6,520 bases of DNA. It comes from SHZI01 sp040080965 (GTDB taxonomy: Bacteria > Pseudomonadota > Gammaproteobacteria > Steroidobacterales > GCA-2729495). Numbering within the stretch: position 1 is the stretch's first letter; each line of letters opens with the position of its first letter. Location: the NCBI GenBank assembly GCA_040080965.1, contig JBEBHH010000079.1, positions 1 to 6,520 on the forward strand, written 5' to 3'. The notes beneath the pieces are model-generated. The model ran no database searches. It saw only the letters and a list, made by a program, of their open reading frames with translations, and had not been told where the DNA came from. A program made the translations under genes and the position numbers. Positions 1 through 5,901 of the stretch are shown here, piece by piece.

Positions 1-339
1 GGCGATGGACAGGTAGGGCGCCAGGTTCTGCCGGTCGAAGGCGACGAAATCGAAGATGCCGTGGCCGCCCGCGTCCATGCCCGTGATGAAGTCCGACCAG
101 GCCACGGGGCTCTGGGGCGGCACCGCGGTGGCGAGCGGCACGAAGCCGCCCAGGCCCGCGAGCCGCTGGAGGTTCGGCGTGTCGCCGTCCGCCATGTACT
201 GCCGGAGCAGCTGCGGGTCCATGCCGTCCACGCCGAGCACGATCATGCGGGGTGGTGGAGTTCCCGCATCTTCTGTAGGAGCGGCTTTAGCCGCGACCGC
301 GAGAAAAATGGTCGCGGCTAAAGCCGCTCCTGCCCTCAT
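1..339 (-). CDS. AlkP-superfamily phosphodiesterase/phosphohydrolase, secreted form, N-terminal part (cut by left edge)
   Basis: The visible 113 residues are the N-terminus of a metal-dependent phospho-ester hydrolase of the AlkP superfamily (type I phosphodiesterase/nucleotide pyrophosphatase, COG3379-like). The domain opens with VLGVDGMDP, whose D38 would be a metal ligand, and continues to QSPVAWSDFITG, where S77 is the likely nucleophile, then HGIFDF. By hand count about 40 of 80 residues match the neighbouring AlkP protein without gaps. I start it at the ATG at 339, which overlaps the upstream TGA as ATGA. This adds 31 residues that read as a signal peptide: R2, a hydrophobic core AALAATIFLAVAA, and an A-K-A cleavage site at 17-19, followed by a polar Pro-rich linker. 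The product would then be periplasmic. The alternative start is the in-frame ATG at 246 (MIVLGVDG), which would give a cytosolic protein and leave the REPIN intergenic. Neither start has a good ribosome binding site. Family assignment is firm; start and substrate are not. Confidence 0.88.
   Translation of the reverse strand, partial: MRAGAALAATIFLAVAAKAAPTEDAGTPPPRMIVLGVDGMDPQLLRQYMADGDTPNLQRLAGLGGFVPLATAVPPQSPVAWSDFITGMDAGGHGIFDFVAFDRQNLAPYLSIA
277..331. repeat. REPIN: inverted pair of GTAG-type REP palindromes
   Basis: Two 22-bp arms, 277-298 and 310-331, are perfect reverse complements around an 11-base AT-rich spacer (299-309). Each arm contains its own small hairpin, GCGGCT-TT-AGCCGC. 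The left arm is preceded so as to give the tetranucleotide GTAG (275-278) at its foot; the equivalent on the right arm is GCAG, a single transition. A hairpin within each arm and a larger hairpin between arms is the definition of a REP doublet, mobilised in trans by RAYT transposases in gammaproteobacteria. The core closely resembles a REP family I recall from Xanthomonadales and relatives, which I could not check here. No run of T follows either side, so a rho-independent terminator is unlikely. It lies 4 bp past the stop codon of the membrane AlkP gene and inside the open frame of the next gene. Confidence 0.85.
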
Positions 340-2459
340 GCCTTCGGCGCGACCGGCAGCACGCGCCCCGTCATGTGGGCCGGCACGCTCACGCCGAAGA
401 GGGTGAGGATGGTGGGCGCCAGGTCCATGATGCCGGGATCCCCGTCCAGCACCTGGCGGCTGGCGAACAGCACGCCGGGCACGAGCCGCGGGTCGACGCA
501 GTGGTCACCGCTCCAGGACTTGGTGTTGTCGGTGAAGATCTCCCGCGTCACGCGGCCGGTCGCGCCTTCCCAGGACGCCCGGTAGCCCCGGTTGTAGCCG
601 GCGATCAGGTCCAGGCCGCCGGCCTGGTAGGGACCGCGGGAGTGGACCTTGTCCACGTCGAAGATCTCCGTGATCGCCACGTCGCCCGTCTCCGCGTCCA
701 CGATCCCGGAGAGGCCGTCGATGATCTGCCGCTTGACGGCCTGGCACTCCTCGCCCGGCGCCACGATGCCGTTGGCCTCGCGGCCCCGCAGGTTGATGAA
801 GATGCCGCCGAGGCCGAAGGCGTAGGCCTTCGTCCGGGACCAGTCCACGTTGTCGAACCAGTCGCCGCACTCGGTGGCGTCGCCGTTCAGCGCCAGCAGC
901 CCCTGGTCGCGCAGCCAGGTGTTCAGGTTCACGCCGCGACGGAAGCTCTGGAAGCCGTGGTCGGAGATCACGAGCAGCAGGTCGTCGGGACGCAGCTCCG
1001 CCCTCGCCCGCCCGACCATGTCGTCGGCCCGTTTGTACATGTCGCGGATCGCGTGCCGGAACTTCTCGACGTCCTTGCCGCGATTCGCCGGGTGGTCGTC
1101 CTCCAGGTAGCGGAAGAACATGTGCTGCAGGCGGTCCGTGCCGTCGAACACGCAGGCCACCACGCCGTCCCGGGACTTCTTCAGGGCGTTGAAGAACATC
1201 TGCTCGCGCTCTTCATGGTGATCGAGCGTCTGCTGGATAAAGGCATGCTCGTCGATCACGCGCTCGTTCAGCGCCCATGTGTCCTCCGCGAGGCCGAGCG
1301 TGGCGAACTCGCCAATCAGCTTGGAGAGGTACACCGAGTAGTAGCCCGGCCAGGAAATGGGCAGCGCCGGCTGGCCCGGGTCGATGTTGATCGGCGTCAC
1401 GTAGAGGCAGAGCTCCGGACCGGCCTCCGTCAGCGACATCCTCGTGATGTAGAAGCGGGCGATGCCGTGCACGTGGACCCCGGGCGCCGCCTTCCAGGAG
1501 AGGCGGATCCAGGGCGAGTATTCCCGTTCGGCGAGCCGGAACTTCTGGCCGCCGATGGCGAGCTTCGCCTCCTTCTTCGCGAAATCCGGCCGCAGCGTGA
1601 AGGGCAGCATCAGGGTCGCGTTGTCGGCCCGCAGGGAGTTGTCCGGCCCCGGGAGCGAGGCGCGGATCTCGCCGTCATCGACCGTCACCAGGATGCGCAG
1701 GCCGCCCGTACCTTCCGGCGCGGTCTCGTCGGGATGGACCTCGGCATCGATCGTCGTGAAATAGGTGAAGGAGCCCTGGGTGCCGCGCAGGTCGGGCACG
1801 CACATGGCCGACAGCATGGCGCCGGCGAACTTCTCGGGCGGGAACGTGAGCGGCACCCGCAGGATGTTGCAGGTGATGCCGTGGTCGCCAAGGATGCTCC
1901 AGAAGGCCCGGCTCTTGCGCATGTTCCGGAGCAGCGGCTTGCCGAGCGGGATGATCCAGTTGCCCACCCGCATGGTGCGGACCGAGGGCCCGACCTCGGA
2001 GCTGGAGAGCCGCGGCTTGTAGGTGCGCACGTCCCGATCGAGGAAATCGAAGATGTTGTGCCGGGACGGGTCCACGCCCGTCATGAACGACGACCAGGCC
2101 ACTGGCGAGATGGACGGGTACGTGGTCCGCAGGCGCGAGAACCCGCCTTCCGCCTGCAGCTTGGTTAAATTTGGCAGGTCACCGCTCGCCATCCAGCGCT
2201 CGGCCAGGGTCGGATCCAGGCCGTCGAGGCCGATCACCACGACGCGCCGGACCTGGGCCTTGCCGCTGGCCTTGCGGCGGCGGATCGCGCGGAGCACCCA
2301 GCGGAAGGGCCAGATGAGCAACGACACGGCGCCCGCCACCAGGGCCGCGAGGACGCCGAAGAACGAGCCGATCACGGCGAAGCCGGCGCCGGGGCCGACG
2401 TAGGCGTCGGCGGCGAGGGGCAGGAAGAGCAGCGGAAGCAGGAGCAGTCGGGAGCGCAT
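336..2459 (-). CDS. AlkP-superfamily phosphodiesterase/phosphohydrolase, membrane-anchored
   Basis: A 707-residue putative metal-dependent hydrolase of the type I phosphodiesterase/nucleotide pyrophosphatase group (COG3379-like). The substrate is not recognisable. Numbering from the ATG at 2459, residues 4-19 form a hydrophobic segment ending ADA, then YVGPGAG and a second hydrophobic stretch (about 27-55), followed by the basic run RAIRRRK. Both metal sites of the nucleotide pyrophosphatase fold can be matched: D79 (GLDGLDP), S118 as nucleophile (SISPVAW), D500-H501 (SDHGF), D442 and H446 (DRLQH), and H653 (SGDHC). The C-terminus has MDLAPTILTLFG, typical of the family. A long insertion (about 153-430) separates the halves of the active site. 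A TTG at 2462, directly before the ATG, could also be the start. The gene begins 21 bp after the sulfotransferase stop, so the two are probably one transcription unit. By the positive-inside rule the catalytic domain could face the cytoplasm if the first segment is not cleaved. Confidence 0.93.
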   Translation of the reverse strand: MRSRLLLLPLLFLPLAADAYVGPGAGFAVIGSFFGVLAALVAGAVSLLIWPFRWVLRAIRRRKASGKAQVRRVVVIGLDGLDPTLAERWMASGDLPNLTKLQAEGGFSRLRTTYPSISPVAWSSFMTGVDPSRHNIFDFLDRDVRTYKPRLSSSEVGPSVRTMRVGNWIIPLGKPLLRNMRKSRAFWSILGDHGITCNILRVPLTFPPEKFAGAMLSAMCVPDLRGTQGSFTYFTTIDAEVHPDETAPEGTGGLRILVTVDDGEIRASLPGPDNSLRADNATLMLPFTLRPDFAKKEAKLAIGGQKFRLAEREYSPWIRLSWKAAPGVHVHGIARFYITRMSLTEAGPELCLYVTPINIDPGQPALPISWPGYYSVYLSKLIGEFATLGLAEDTWALNERVIDEHAFIQQTLDHHEEREQMFFNALKKSRDGVVACVFDGTDRLQHMFFRYLEDDHPANRGKDVEKFRHAIRDMYKRADDMVGRARAELRPDDLLLVISDHGFQSFRRGVNLNTWLRDQGLLALNGDATECGDWFDNVDWSRTKAYAFGLGGIFINLRGREANGIVAPGEECQAVKRQIIDGLSGIVDAETGDVAITEIFDVDKVHSRGPYQAGGLDLIAGYNRGYRASWEGATGRVTREIFTDNTKSWSGDHCVDPRLVPGVLFASRQVLDGDPGIMDLAPTILTLFGVSVPAHMTGRVLPVAPKA

Positions 2460-2465
2460 CAAGGA

Positions 2466-2471
2466 ATGGTA
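2466..2471 (-). promoter_or_regulatory. Possible -10 element ahead of membrane AlkP gene
   Basis: On the minus strand, TACCAT lies six bases before the ATG (TACCATTCCTTGATG). It matches the sigma-70 -10 consensus at four of six positions. Transcription starting about seven bases downstream would begin at or next to the start codon. No convincing -35 is seen, and the gene may simply be read through from the sulfotransferase gene. It is listed because it repeats the spacing of the stronger plus-strand examples. Confidence 0.25.
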
Positions 2472-2480
2472 GCAGGCCAG

Positions 2481-3083
2481 TCAGGTCCGGTTCCGGTACA
2501 GCTCCCGGTCCACCACGGCGGCCATCCGTGCTGCGTCGAGCCGGCCGCCGAGGAACGCGTTGATCGCGGCCGCCGTGCGCTGCGGGTCAGCCAGGGTGTC
2601 CCGGTGGGGGACCTCGAGCATCCGGAAATTGCGGCGGGTGCGCATCAGGACCTGCACGTTGACCAGGTGCTTGCGGTACAGGTCCAGCGCCTTCGCGTCG
2701 TCCACCGGGTTCGGCTGGTTCTGCCGGCCCAGCATCAGGTTCTGGGAGCGGATGACCTCGTCCAGGTCGCGGCGGGCGAACAGCACGCGGTAGAAGTTGT
2801 CGTCCGGCAGTTCCTTGAGGAGGTAGGAGATGACCTTGAGGCCCTTGCCGCGCGCGCCGCGGACCCAGGACCGGTCCGCCTGCTCGCCCAGGCTCTTGAC
2901 GCTTTCCATCTCGAAGTAGCCGCGCGGATTGTCCGCGTCGGGCTGGCGCCGGTTGTCCGTCATCAGCGGGAGGCCGCCCGCGTCGAGCATGGCCATCAGC
3001 ATCGACGTGCCGGACCGGGGCAGGCCGGAGACGACGATGACGTCTTCACCATAACGGAGGCGATTGCGGATTCGGTCGAGCAT
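2481..3083 (-). CDS. Sulfotransferase-family P-loop protein
   Basis: A 200-residue protein with the signature of PAPS-dependent sulfotransferases, which move sulfate from PAPS to a hydroxyl or amino group. The acceptor is unknown. The P-loop-like 5'-phosphosulfate-binding motif SGLPRSGTS is at residues 19-27, on the strand VIVVSG. A candidate 3'-phosphate-binding segment, FARRDLDEVIRSQ, is at 102-114 and includes R104/R105 and S113. There is no signal peptide or membrane helix, so it should be cytosolic. It is short for a sulfotransferase, but the motif spacing fits a compact bacterial branch. I chose the ATG at 3083 because the fold's first strand begins soon after it. An in-frame ATG at 3110 would add nine residues (MGLVYPPPA) and overlap the start of the divergent gene. 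No Shine-Dalgarno is visible for either. It heads the minus-strand unit leading into two AlkP genes. Other P-loop kinase-like activities cannot be excluded. Confidence 0.85.
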   Translation of the reverse strand: MLDRIRNRLRYGEDVIVVSGLPRSGTSMLMAMLDAGGLPLMTDNRRQPDADNPRGYFEMESVKSLGEQADRSWVRGARGKGLKVISYLLKELPDDNFYRVLFARRDLDEVIRSQNLMLGRQNQPNPVDDAKALDLYRKHLVNVQVLMRTRRNFRMLEVPHRDTLADPQRTAAAINAFLGGRLDAARMAAVVDRELYRNRT

Positions 3084-3096
3084 GGCGGGCGGTGGG

Positions 3097-3102
3097 TATA
3101 CT
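3097..3102 (+). promoter_or_regulatory. -10 promoter element for UbiA-family operon; probable leaderless start
   Basis: TATACT matches the sigma-70 -10 consensus at five of six positions and stands out in very GC-rich surroundings. It lies six bases before the ATG at 3109 (TATACTAATCCCATG). A transcript starting about seven bases past the element would begin at the A of that ATG. There is no Shine-Dalgarno sequence between it and the gene. No good -35 is present at 16-18 bp upstream. On the opposite strand the same spot gives TAGTAT (3103-3098), a four-of-six -10 match that could serve the sulfotransferase gene. Confidence 0.6.
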
Positions 3103-3108
3103 AATCCC

Positions 3109-3972
3109 ATGACCGCATTCATGGAGGCGCTTCGACCCCACCAGTGGTCCAAGAACCTGCTGCTGGCCATCCCGGCGCTGGTGGGCCAGGTCTGGATGCA
3201 GCCGGGCGTCATCACCCAGGTCTGCCTGGCCATCGTTGCCTTCACGCTCGCCGCCTCGGGCACCTACGTGCTCAACGACCTGCTGGATGTCGAAGCCGAC
3301 CGGCGGCACCCGGACAAGCAGCGGCGGCCCTTTGCCGACGGGCGCCTGACCCTGATGTGGGGCCGGATCGCCGGTCCGCTGCTGGTGGCCACCGGCTGCG
3401 CGCTTGCCCTGGTCACGCTCGATTCGACCACCGTCAGGCTCCTCGTCATCTACGTGCTGGCGAGCGCCGCCTACTCGTTGTGGCTGAAACGCGTGCTGCT
3501 GCTCGACGTGATCCTGCTCGCCGGCCTCTACTCGCTCCGGCTGCTCGCCGGCGGCGCGGCGGCGGGCGTGGAGGTGTCGTCCTGGCTGCTGGCGTTCTCC
3601 ATGTTCCTGTTCCTGTCCCTGGCGTTCGCGAAGCGGCTGACGGAACTCGAGGCCGCGCCCCACGAGGAGTCGGCCCGGGCCTACCGCCCGCGGGACCGGG
3701 ACGCCTTCGCGGCCATGGGCCCCGCCTCCGGCATGCTGTCCATCCTCGTGCTCGCGCTCTACGTCAGCAGCGAGCCGGTGCGCAGCCGGTACGCCCAGCC
3801 GGACCTCCTATGGCTGCTCTGCCCGCTGCTCCTCTACTGGATCCTCCGCGTGTGGTTCGTCGCGCTGCGCGGCGACCTGCACCACGATCCCGTGGTCTTC
3901 GCACTGCGCGACGGGGTGAGCTACGCGATCGTCGCCAGCATGATCGCGGTCTTCTACCTGGCCACGCGATGA
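3109..3972 (+). CDS. UbiA-superfamily membrane transferase (decaprenyl-phosphate phosphoribosyltransferase-like)
   Basis: A 287-residue polytopic inner-membrane protein of the UbiA prenyltransferase superfamily. It opens with ALRPHQWSKNLLL and carries the Mg-binding motif NDLLDVEAD at residues 56-64, followed by RRHPDKQRRP. This combination is typical of the branch containing mycobacterial Rv3806c, which transfers phosphoribose from PRPP to decaprenyl phosphate, rather than of quinone-pathway UbiA. The usual second Asp-rich motif is replaced by AKRLTELE (174-181), and the C-terminal HHDPVVFALRD (258-268) also fits that branch. Eight or nine membrane segments are visible between residues 18 and 286. 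No HAD phosphatase domain is fused, unlike some bacterial relatives. The ATG at 3109 is preferred because of the -10 element just before it; an in-frame ATG at 3121 is possible. Its TGA overlaps the next ATG. Activity on a polyprenyl phosphate for envelope glycan synthesis is inferred. Confidence 0.88.
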   Translation: MTAFMEALRPHQWSKNLLLAIPALVGQVWMQPGVITQVCLAIVAFTLAASGTYVLNDLLDVEADRRHPDKQRRPFADGRLTLMWGRIAGPLLVATGCALALVTLDSTTVRLLVIYVLASAAYSLWLKRVLLLDVILLAGLYSLRLLAGGAAAGVEVSSWLLAFSMFLFLSLAFAKRLTELEAAPHEESARAYRPRDRDAFAAMGPASGMLSILVLALYVSSEPVRSRYAQPDLLWLLCPLLLYWILRVWFVALRGDLHHDPVVFALRDGVSYAIVASMIAVFYLATR

Positions 3973-5111
3973 CCGCCCCGGGCGCCATCCCGCCCCGGCT
4001 CCGCCTGCTGCAGTCCCTGGACGCCCGGGTGGGCGGCGCCCTCGTGCGCAGCGTCAGGCCCCGGGCCCGCGCCCTCGGCGGGCAGGGGCCCGCGGGCCCG
4101 CTCCCCGCCGTCGGCAGCGTGCTGGTGATCCGCCCCGGCGGGCTCGGCGACGCGCTGCTGCTCTGGCCCCTGCTCGATGCCCTCCGCGCCGCCTGGCCGG
4201 ACGCCCGGTTCGACGTGCTCGCGGAGCGCCGCAATTCCGGCGCCTTCAGCCTGGATCCTGCGCACACGGGCGCGCTCCGCGTCCTCCACTACGACGAGTC
4301 GCCGCTGCGCGCACTGGGCGAACTGCGCCGCGCGCGCCACGACCTGATCGTGGACACGGAGCAGTACCACCATCTCAGCACCGTGCTGGCCAACGCCCTG
4401 CGGCCGCGCTGGCTGTGCGGCTTCCGCACGCTGGGGCGCGAACGGCTGCTGACCCACGCCGCGGATCACGACGAGACCACCTACGAGGCACGGGCCTTCC
4501 TCCGGCTCGGCGAGGCGCTGCTCGGCAGGCCGCTTCACTTCGACGCGGACCGGCCGTTCCTTGCCGTCGGCGCCGAGGCGGCGGAGTTCGCCGCCGCGGC
4601 GCTGCCTGGTACGTCCCGGCGCGTGGTGGCCATCATGCCCGGCGCCGGCGGCGCCTACCGCCGCTGGGCGACCGGGCGCCACGCGGAAGTCGCCGGCGCG
4701 CTGGCCCGGCAGGGCTGCCACGTGCTCCTGCTCGGCGGCGGCGACGCGGCCGGGGCGAGCGCGCAGATCGGGTCCAGCCTGCCGCCCGCCCAGGTCACGA
4801 ACCTCGCGGGCCGGACGTCCCTCGCGGAGACGGCGGCACTCCTGCAGCGGTCGGCGCTGGCAATCAGCTCGGACACGGGCGTGCTGCACCTGGCCTACGG
4901 CGTGGGCACCCCGACCGTCGGGCTGTTCGGGCCAGGCCTCTTCCGGAAGTGGGCGCCCCCGGGCGCGCGGCACCGGCTGGTGCGTGTCGGGCTCGACTGC
5001 AGTCCCTGCACGCGCCTGGGCCGGGTGCCCCCCTGTCCACATAACGTGGCCTGCATGGCGCAGCTCGGCGTGCCGGCCGTGCTCGCGGCGGCGGAGTCGC
5101 TGCTGGGTTGA
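3969..5111 (+). CDS. Glycosyltransferase family 9 protein (heptosyltransferase-like)
   Basis: A 380-residue GT-B glycosyltransferase of family GT9, the family of ADP-heptose:LPS heptosyltransferases, acting at the cytoplasmic face of the inner membrane. The N-terminal Rossmann domain begins at VLVIRPGGLGDALLL (51-65) after an unusual 50-residue basic and Pro/Gly-rich lead. The nucleotide-sugar domain shows IMPGAGG (222-228), RRW (231-233) and SSDTGVLHLAYGVGTPTV (300-317), then LFGPG. The tail has four cysteines in CSPC, PCPH and ACM (344, 347, 356, 362), common in GT9 proteins. Its ATG overlaps the UbiA-family stop as ATGA, implying translational coupling, and no Shine-Dalgarno is present. 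The open frame extends far upstream to 3144, but that part is the UbiA gene read in another frame. The sugar donor and acceptor cannot be named; heptose is only the family default. Confidence 0.92.
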   Translation: MTAPGAIPPRLRLLQSLDARVGGALVRSVRPRARALGGQGPAGPLPAVGSVLVIRPGGLGDALLLWPLLDALRAAWPDARFDVLAERRNSGAFSLDPAHTGALRVLHYDESPLRALGELRRARHDLIVDTEQYHHLSTVLANALRPRWLCGFRTLGRERLLTHAADHDETTYEARAFLRLGEALLGRPLHFDADRPFLAVGAEAAEFAAAALPGTSRRVVAIMPGAGGAYRRWATGRHAEVAGALARQGCHVLLLGGGDAAGASAQIGSSLPPAQVTNLAGRTSLAETAALLQRSALAISSDTGVLHLAYGVGTPTVGLFGPGLFRKWAPPGARHRLVRVGLDCSPCTRLGRVPPCPHNVACMAQLGVPAVLAAAESLLG

Positions 5112-5137
5112 ATGTACTGGCCTGAACCTGCAAAGCC

Positions 5138-5163
5138 GGGCCGGCGCGCTATGATCCCGGCCC
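5138..5163. repeat. Short inverted repeat around the -10 box of the methyltransferase gene
   Basis: GGGCCGG (5138-5144) and CCGGCCC (5157-5163) are perfect 7-bp reverse complements around a 12-base spacer that contains TATGAT. The right arm ends exactly at the ATG of the methyltransferase gene. It could be an operator or a hairpin that masks the start. In sequence this rich in G and C it may also be chance. Confidence 0.3.
5150..5155 (+). promoter_or_regulatory. -10 promoter element for methyltransferase gene
   Basis: TATGAT matches the -10 consensus at five of six positions and ends eight bases before the ATG at 5164 (TATGATCCCGGCCCATG). Transcription would start about one or two bases before the start codon, giving a nearly leaderless message. 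No Shine-Dalgarno is seen. A weak -35 candidate, CTGCAA (5128-5133), sits 16 bp upstream. This would make the methyltransferase and GT-C genes a separate unit, though read-through from the GT9 gene 52 bp upstream is also likely. Confidence 0.5.
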
Positions 5164-5901
5164 ATGCCGGAACAGCGCTATGACGAACAGTATTTCCGCG
5201 AGACCTACGGTTGCGACAGCCTGCCGCGCTTCGGTATGCACTGGTGGTCGGTGCGGTGGTACGCCAGCATGGCGCGCCGGTGCCTGGACCGGAACGGCGG
5301 GCGCCGCCTGCTGGAGATCGGCTGCGGCCACGGCTTCACCCTGGCCCGCCTGGAGCAGCGCTACGAGACCTGGGGCGTGGACATCTCCGAGTACGCGATC
5401 GGCCGGGCAGCGGAATTCGCGCCGCGCTCACGCTGCATGGTCGCGGACGTGGACCAGGGGTTTCCCGCGGCGCTGACGCCGGGCAGCTTCGACCTGGTCA
5501 TGGCCAAGTATGTCTTCGAGCACCTGCGCGATCCGGGCCTGGCCCTGCGGCGCGCCGCAGGACTGCTGCGCCCGGGCGGCACGCTGTTCATCTCCATGCC
5601 CTACACGGCGTCGCTCGGCGCCCGCCTGAAGGGCGATGACTGGTACGCGCGCAAGGACCCCACGCACTGCTCGCTGCTGTCGCGGGACACCTGGCTCGCG
5701 CTCGTCGCCGCCGCCGGGCTCGAGCTGGAGCAGGAGTCGGCCGACGGCTGGTGGGACGTGCCCTACGTCGCCGGCATCCCCGCCTGGCTGCAGCTGCCGT
5801 TCGTGATCGGCCCCACGGCAGCGGCCTGCCTGGCCGGCCGCGCGGTGCTCCCGGCCCGCTGGGGCGAGAACGTCCTCCTGTTTGCCCAGCGGCCTGCATG
5901 A
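5164..5901 (+). CDS. Class I SAM-dependent methyltransferase
   Basis: A 245-residue cytosolic methyltransferase with the Rossmann fold of class I enzymes, using S-adenosylmethionine. Motif I, LLEIGCGHG, is at residues 49-57. The ribose-binding acidic residue is in GVDIS (71-75). The region FDLVMAKYVFEHLRDP (109-124) and LLRPGGTLFISMPY (134-147) complete the core. DPTHCSLLS (165-173) is a pattern frequent in methyltransferases of polysaccharide and lipid loci. The N-terminus YDEQYFRETYG also resembles that group. The substrate is not evident; a sugar or lipid-linked intermediate is inferred from the flanking glycosyltransferases. The start follows a -10-like TATGAT closely, and the TGA overlaps the next ATG. 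Confidence 0.9.
   Translation: MPEQRYDEQYFRETYGCDSLPRFGMHWWSVRWYASMARRCLDRNGGRRLLEIGCGHGFTLARLEQRYETWGVDISEYAIGRAAEFAPRSRCMVADVDQGFPAALTPGSFDLVMAKYVFEHLRDPGLALRRAAGLLRPGGTLFISMPYTASLGARLKGDDWYARKDPTHCSLLSRDTWLALVAAAGLELEQESADGWWDVPYVAGIPAWLQLPFVIGPTAAACLAGRAVLPARWGENVLLFAQRPA

Noticed and set aside
277..331. Large hairpin as a rho-independent terminator between the two AlkP genes
   Set aside because: No T-run follows the stem on either strand, and the double-palindrome structure with a GTAG foot fits a REPIN better.
375..2168. Long plus-strand open frame (597 codons) opposite the membrane AlkP gene
   Set aside because: Its translation is low-complexity Arg/Val/Gly/His sequence with no recognisable motif, while the minus strand carries all the AlkP metal ligands. 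It is a GC-driven antisense shadow.
2466..3104. 212-codon plus-strand frame opposite the sulfotransferase gene
   Set aside because: Low-complexity Val/His/Arg-rich translation; the minus strand has the SGLPRSGTS P-loop and a coherent fold.
3084..3263. N-terminal extension of the sulfotransferase beyond 3110
   Set aside because: It would run back into the UbiA gene and adds residues with no relation to the family; the conserved fold begins just after the ATG at 3083.
3144..3968. Upstream extension of the GT9 frame
   Set aside because: The frame stays open because of GC bias, but this stretch encodes the UbiA protein in another frame. Translated in the GT9 frame it is Arg/Ala/Pro-rich nonsense; the gene starts at the ATGA overlap.
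5112..5163. Terminator after the GT9 gene
   Set aside because: The only stem (GGGCCGG/CCGGCCC) contains a -10 box and ends at the next start codon with no T-run, so it is not a convincing terminator.
3954..5165. 403-codon minus-strand frame opposite the GT9 gene
   Set aside because: No family motif, composition typical of antisense GC-rich sequence, and it conflicts with a well-supported plus-strand gene.
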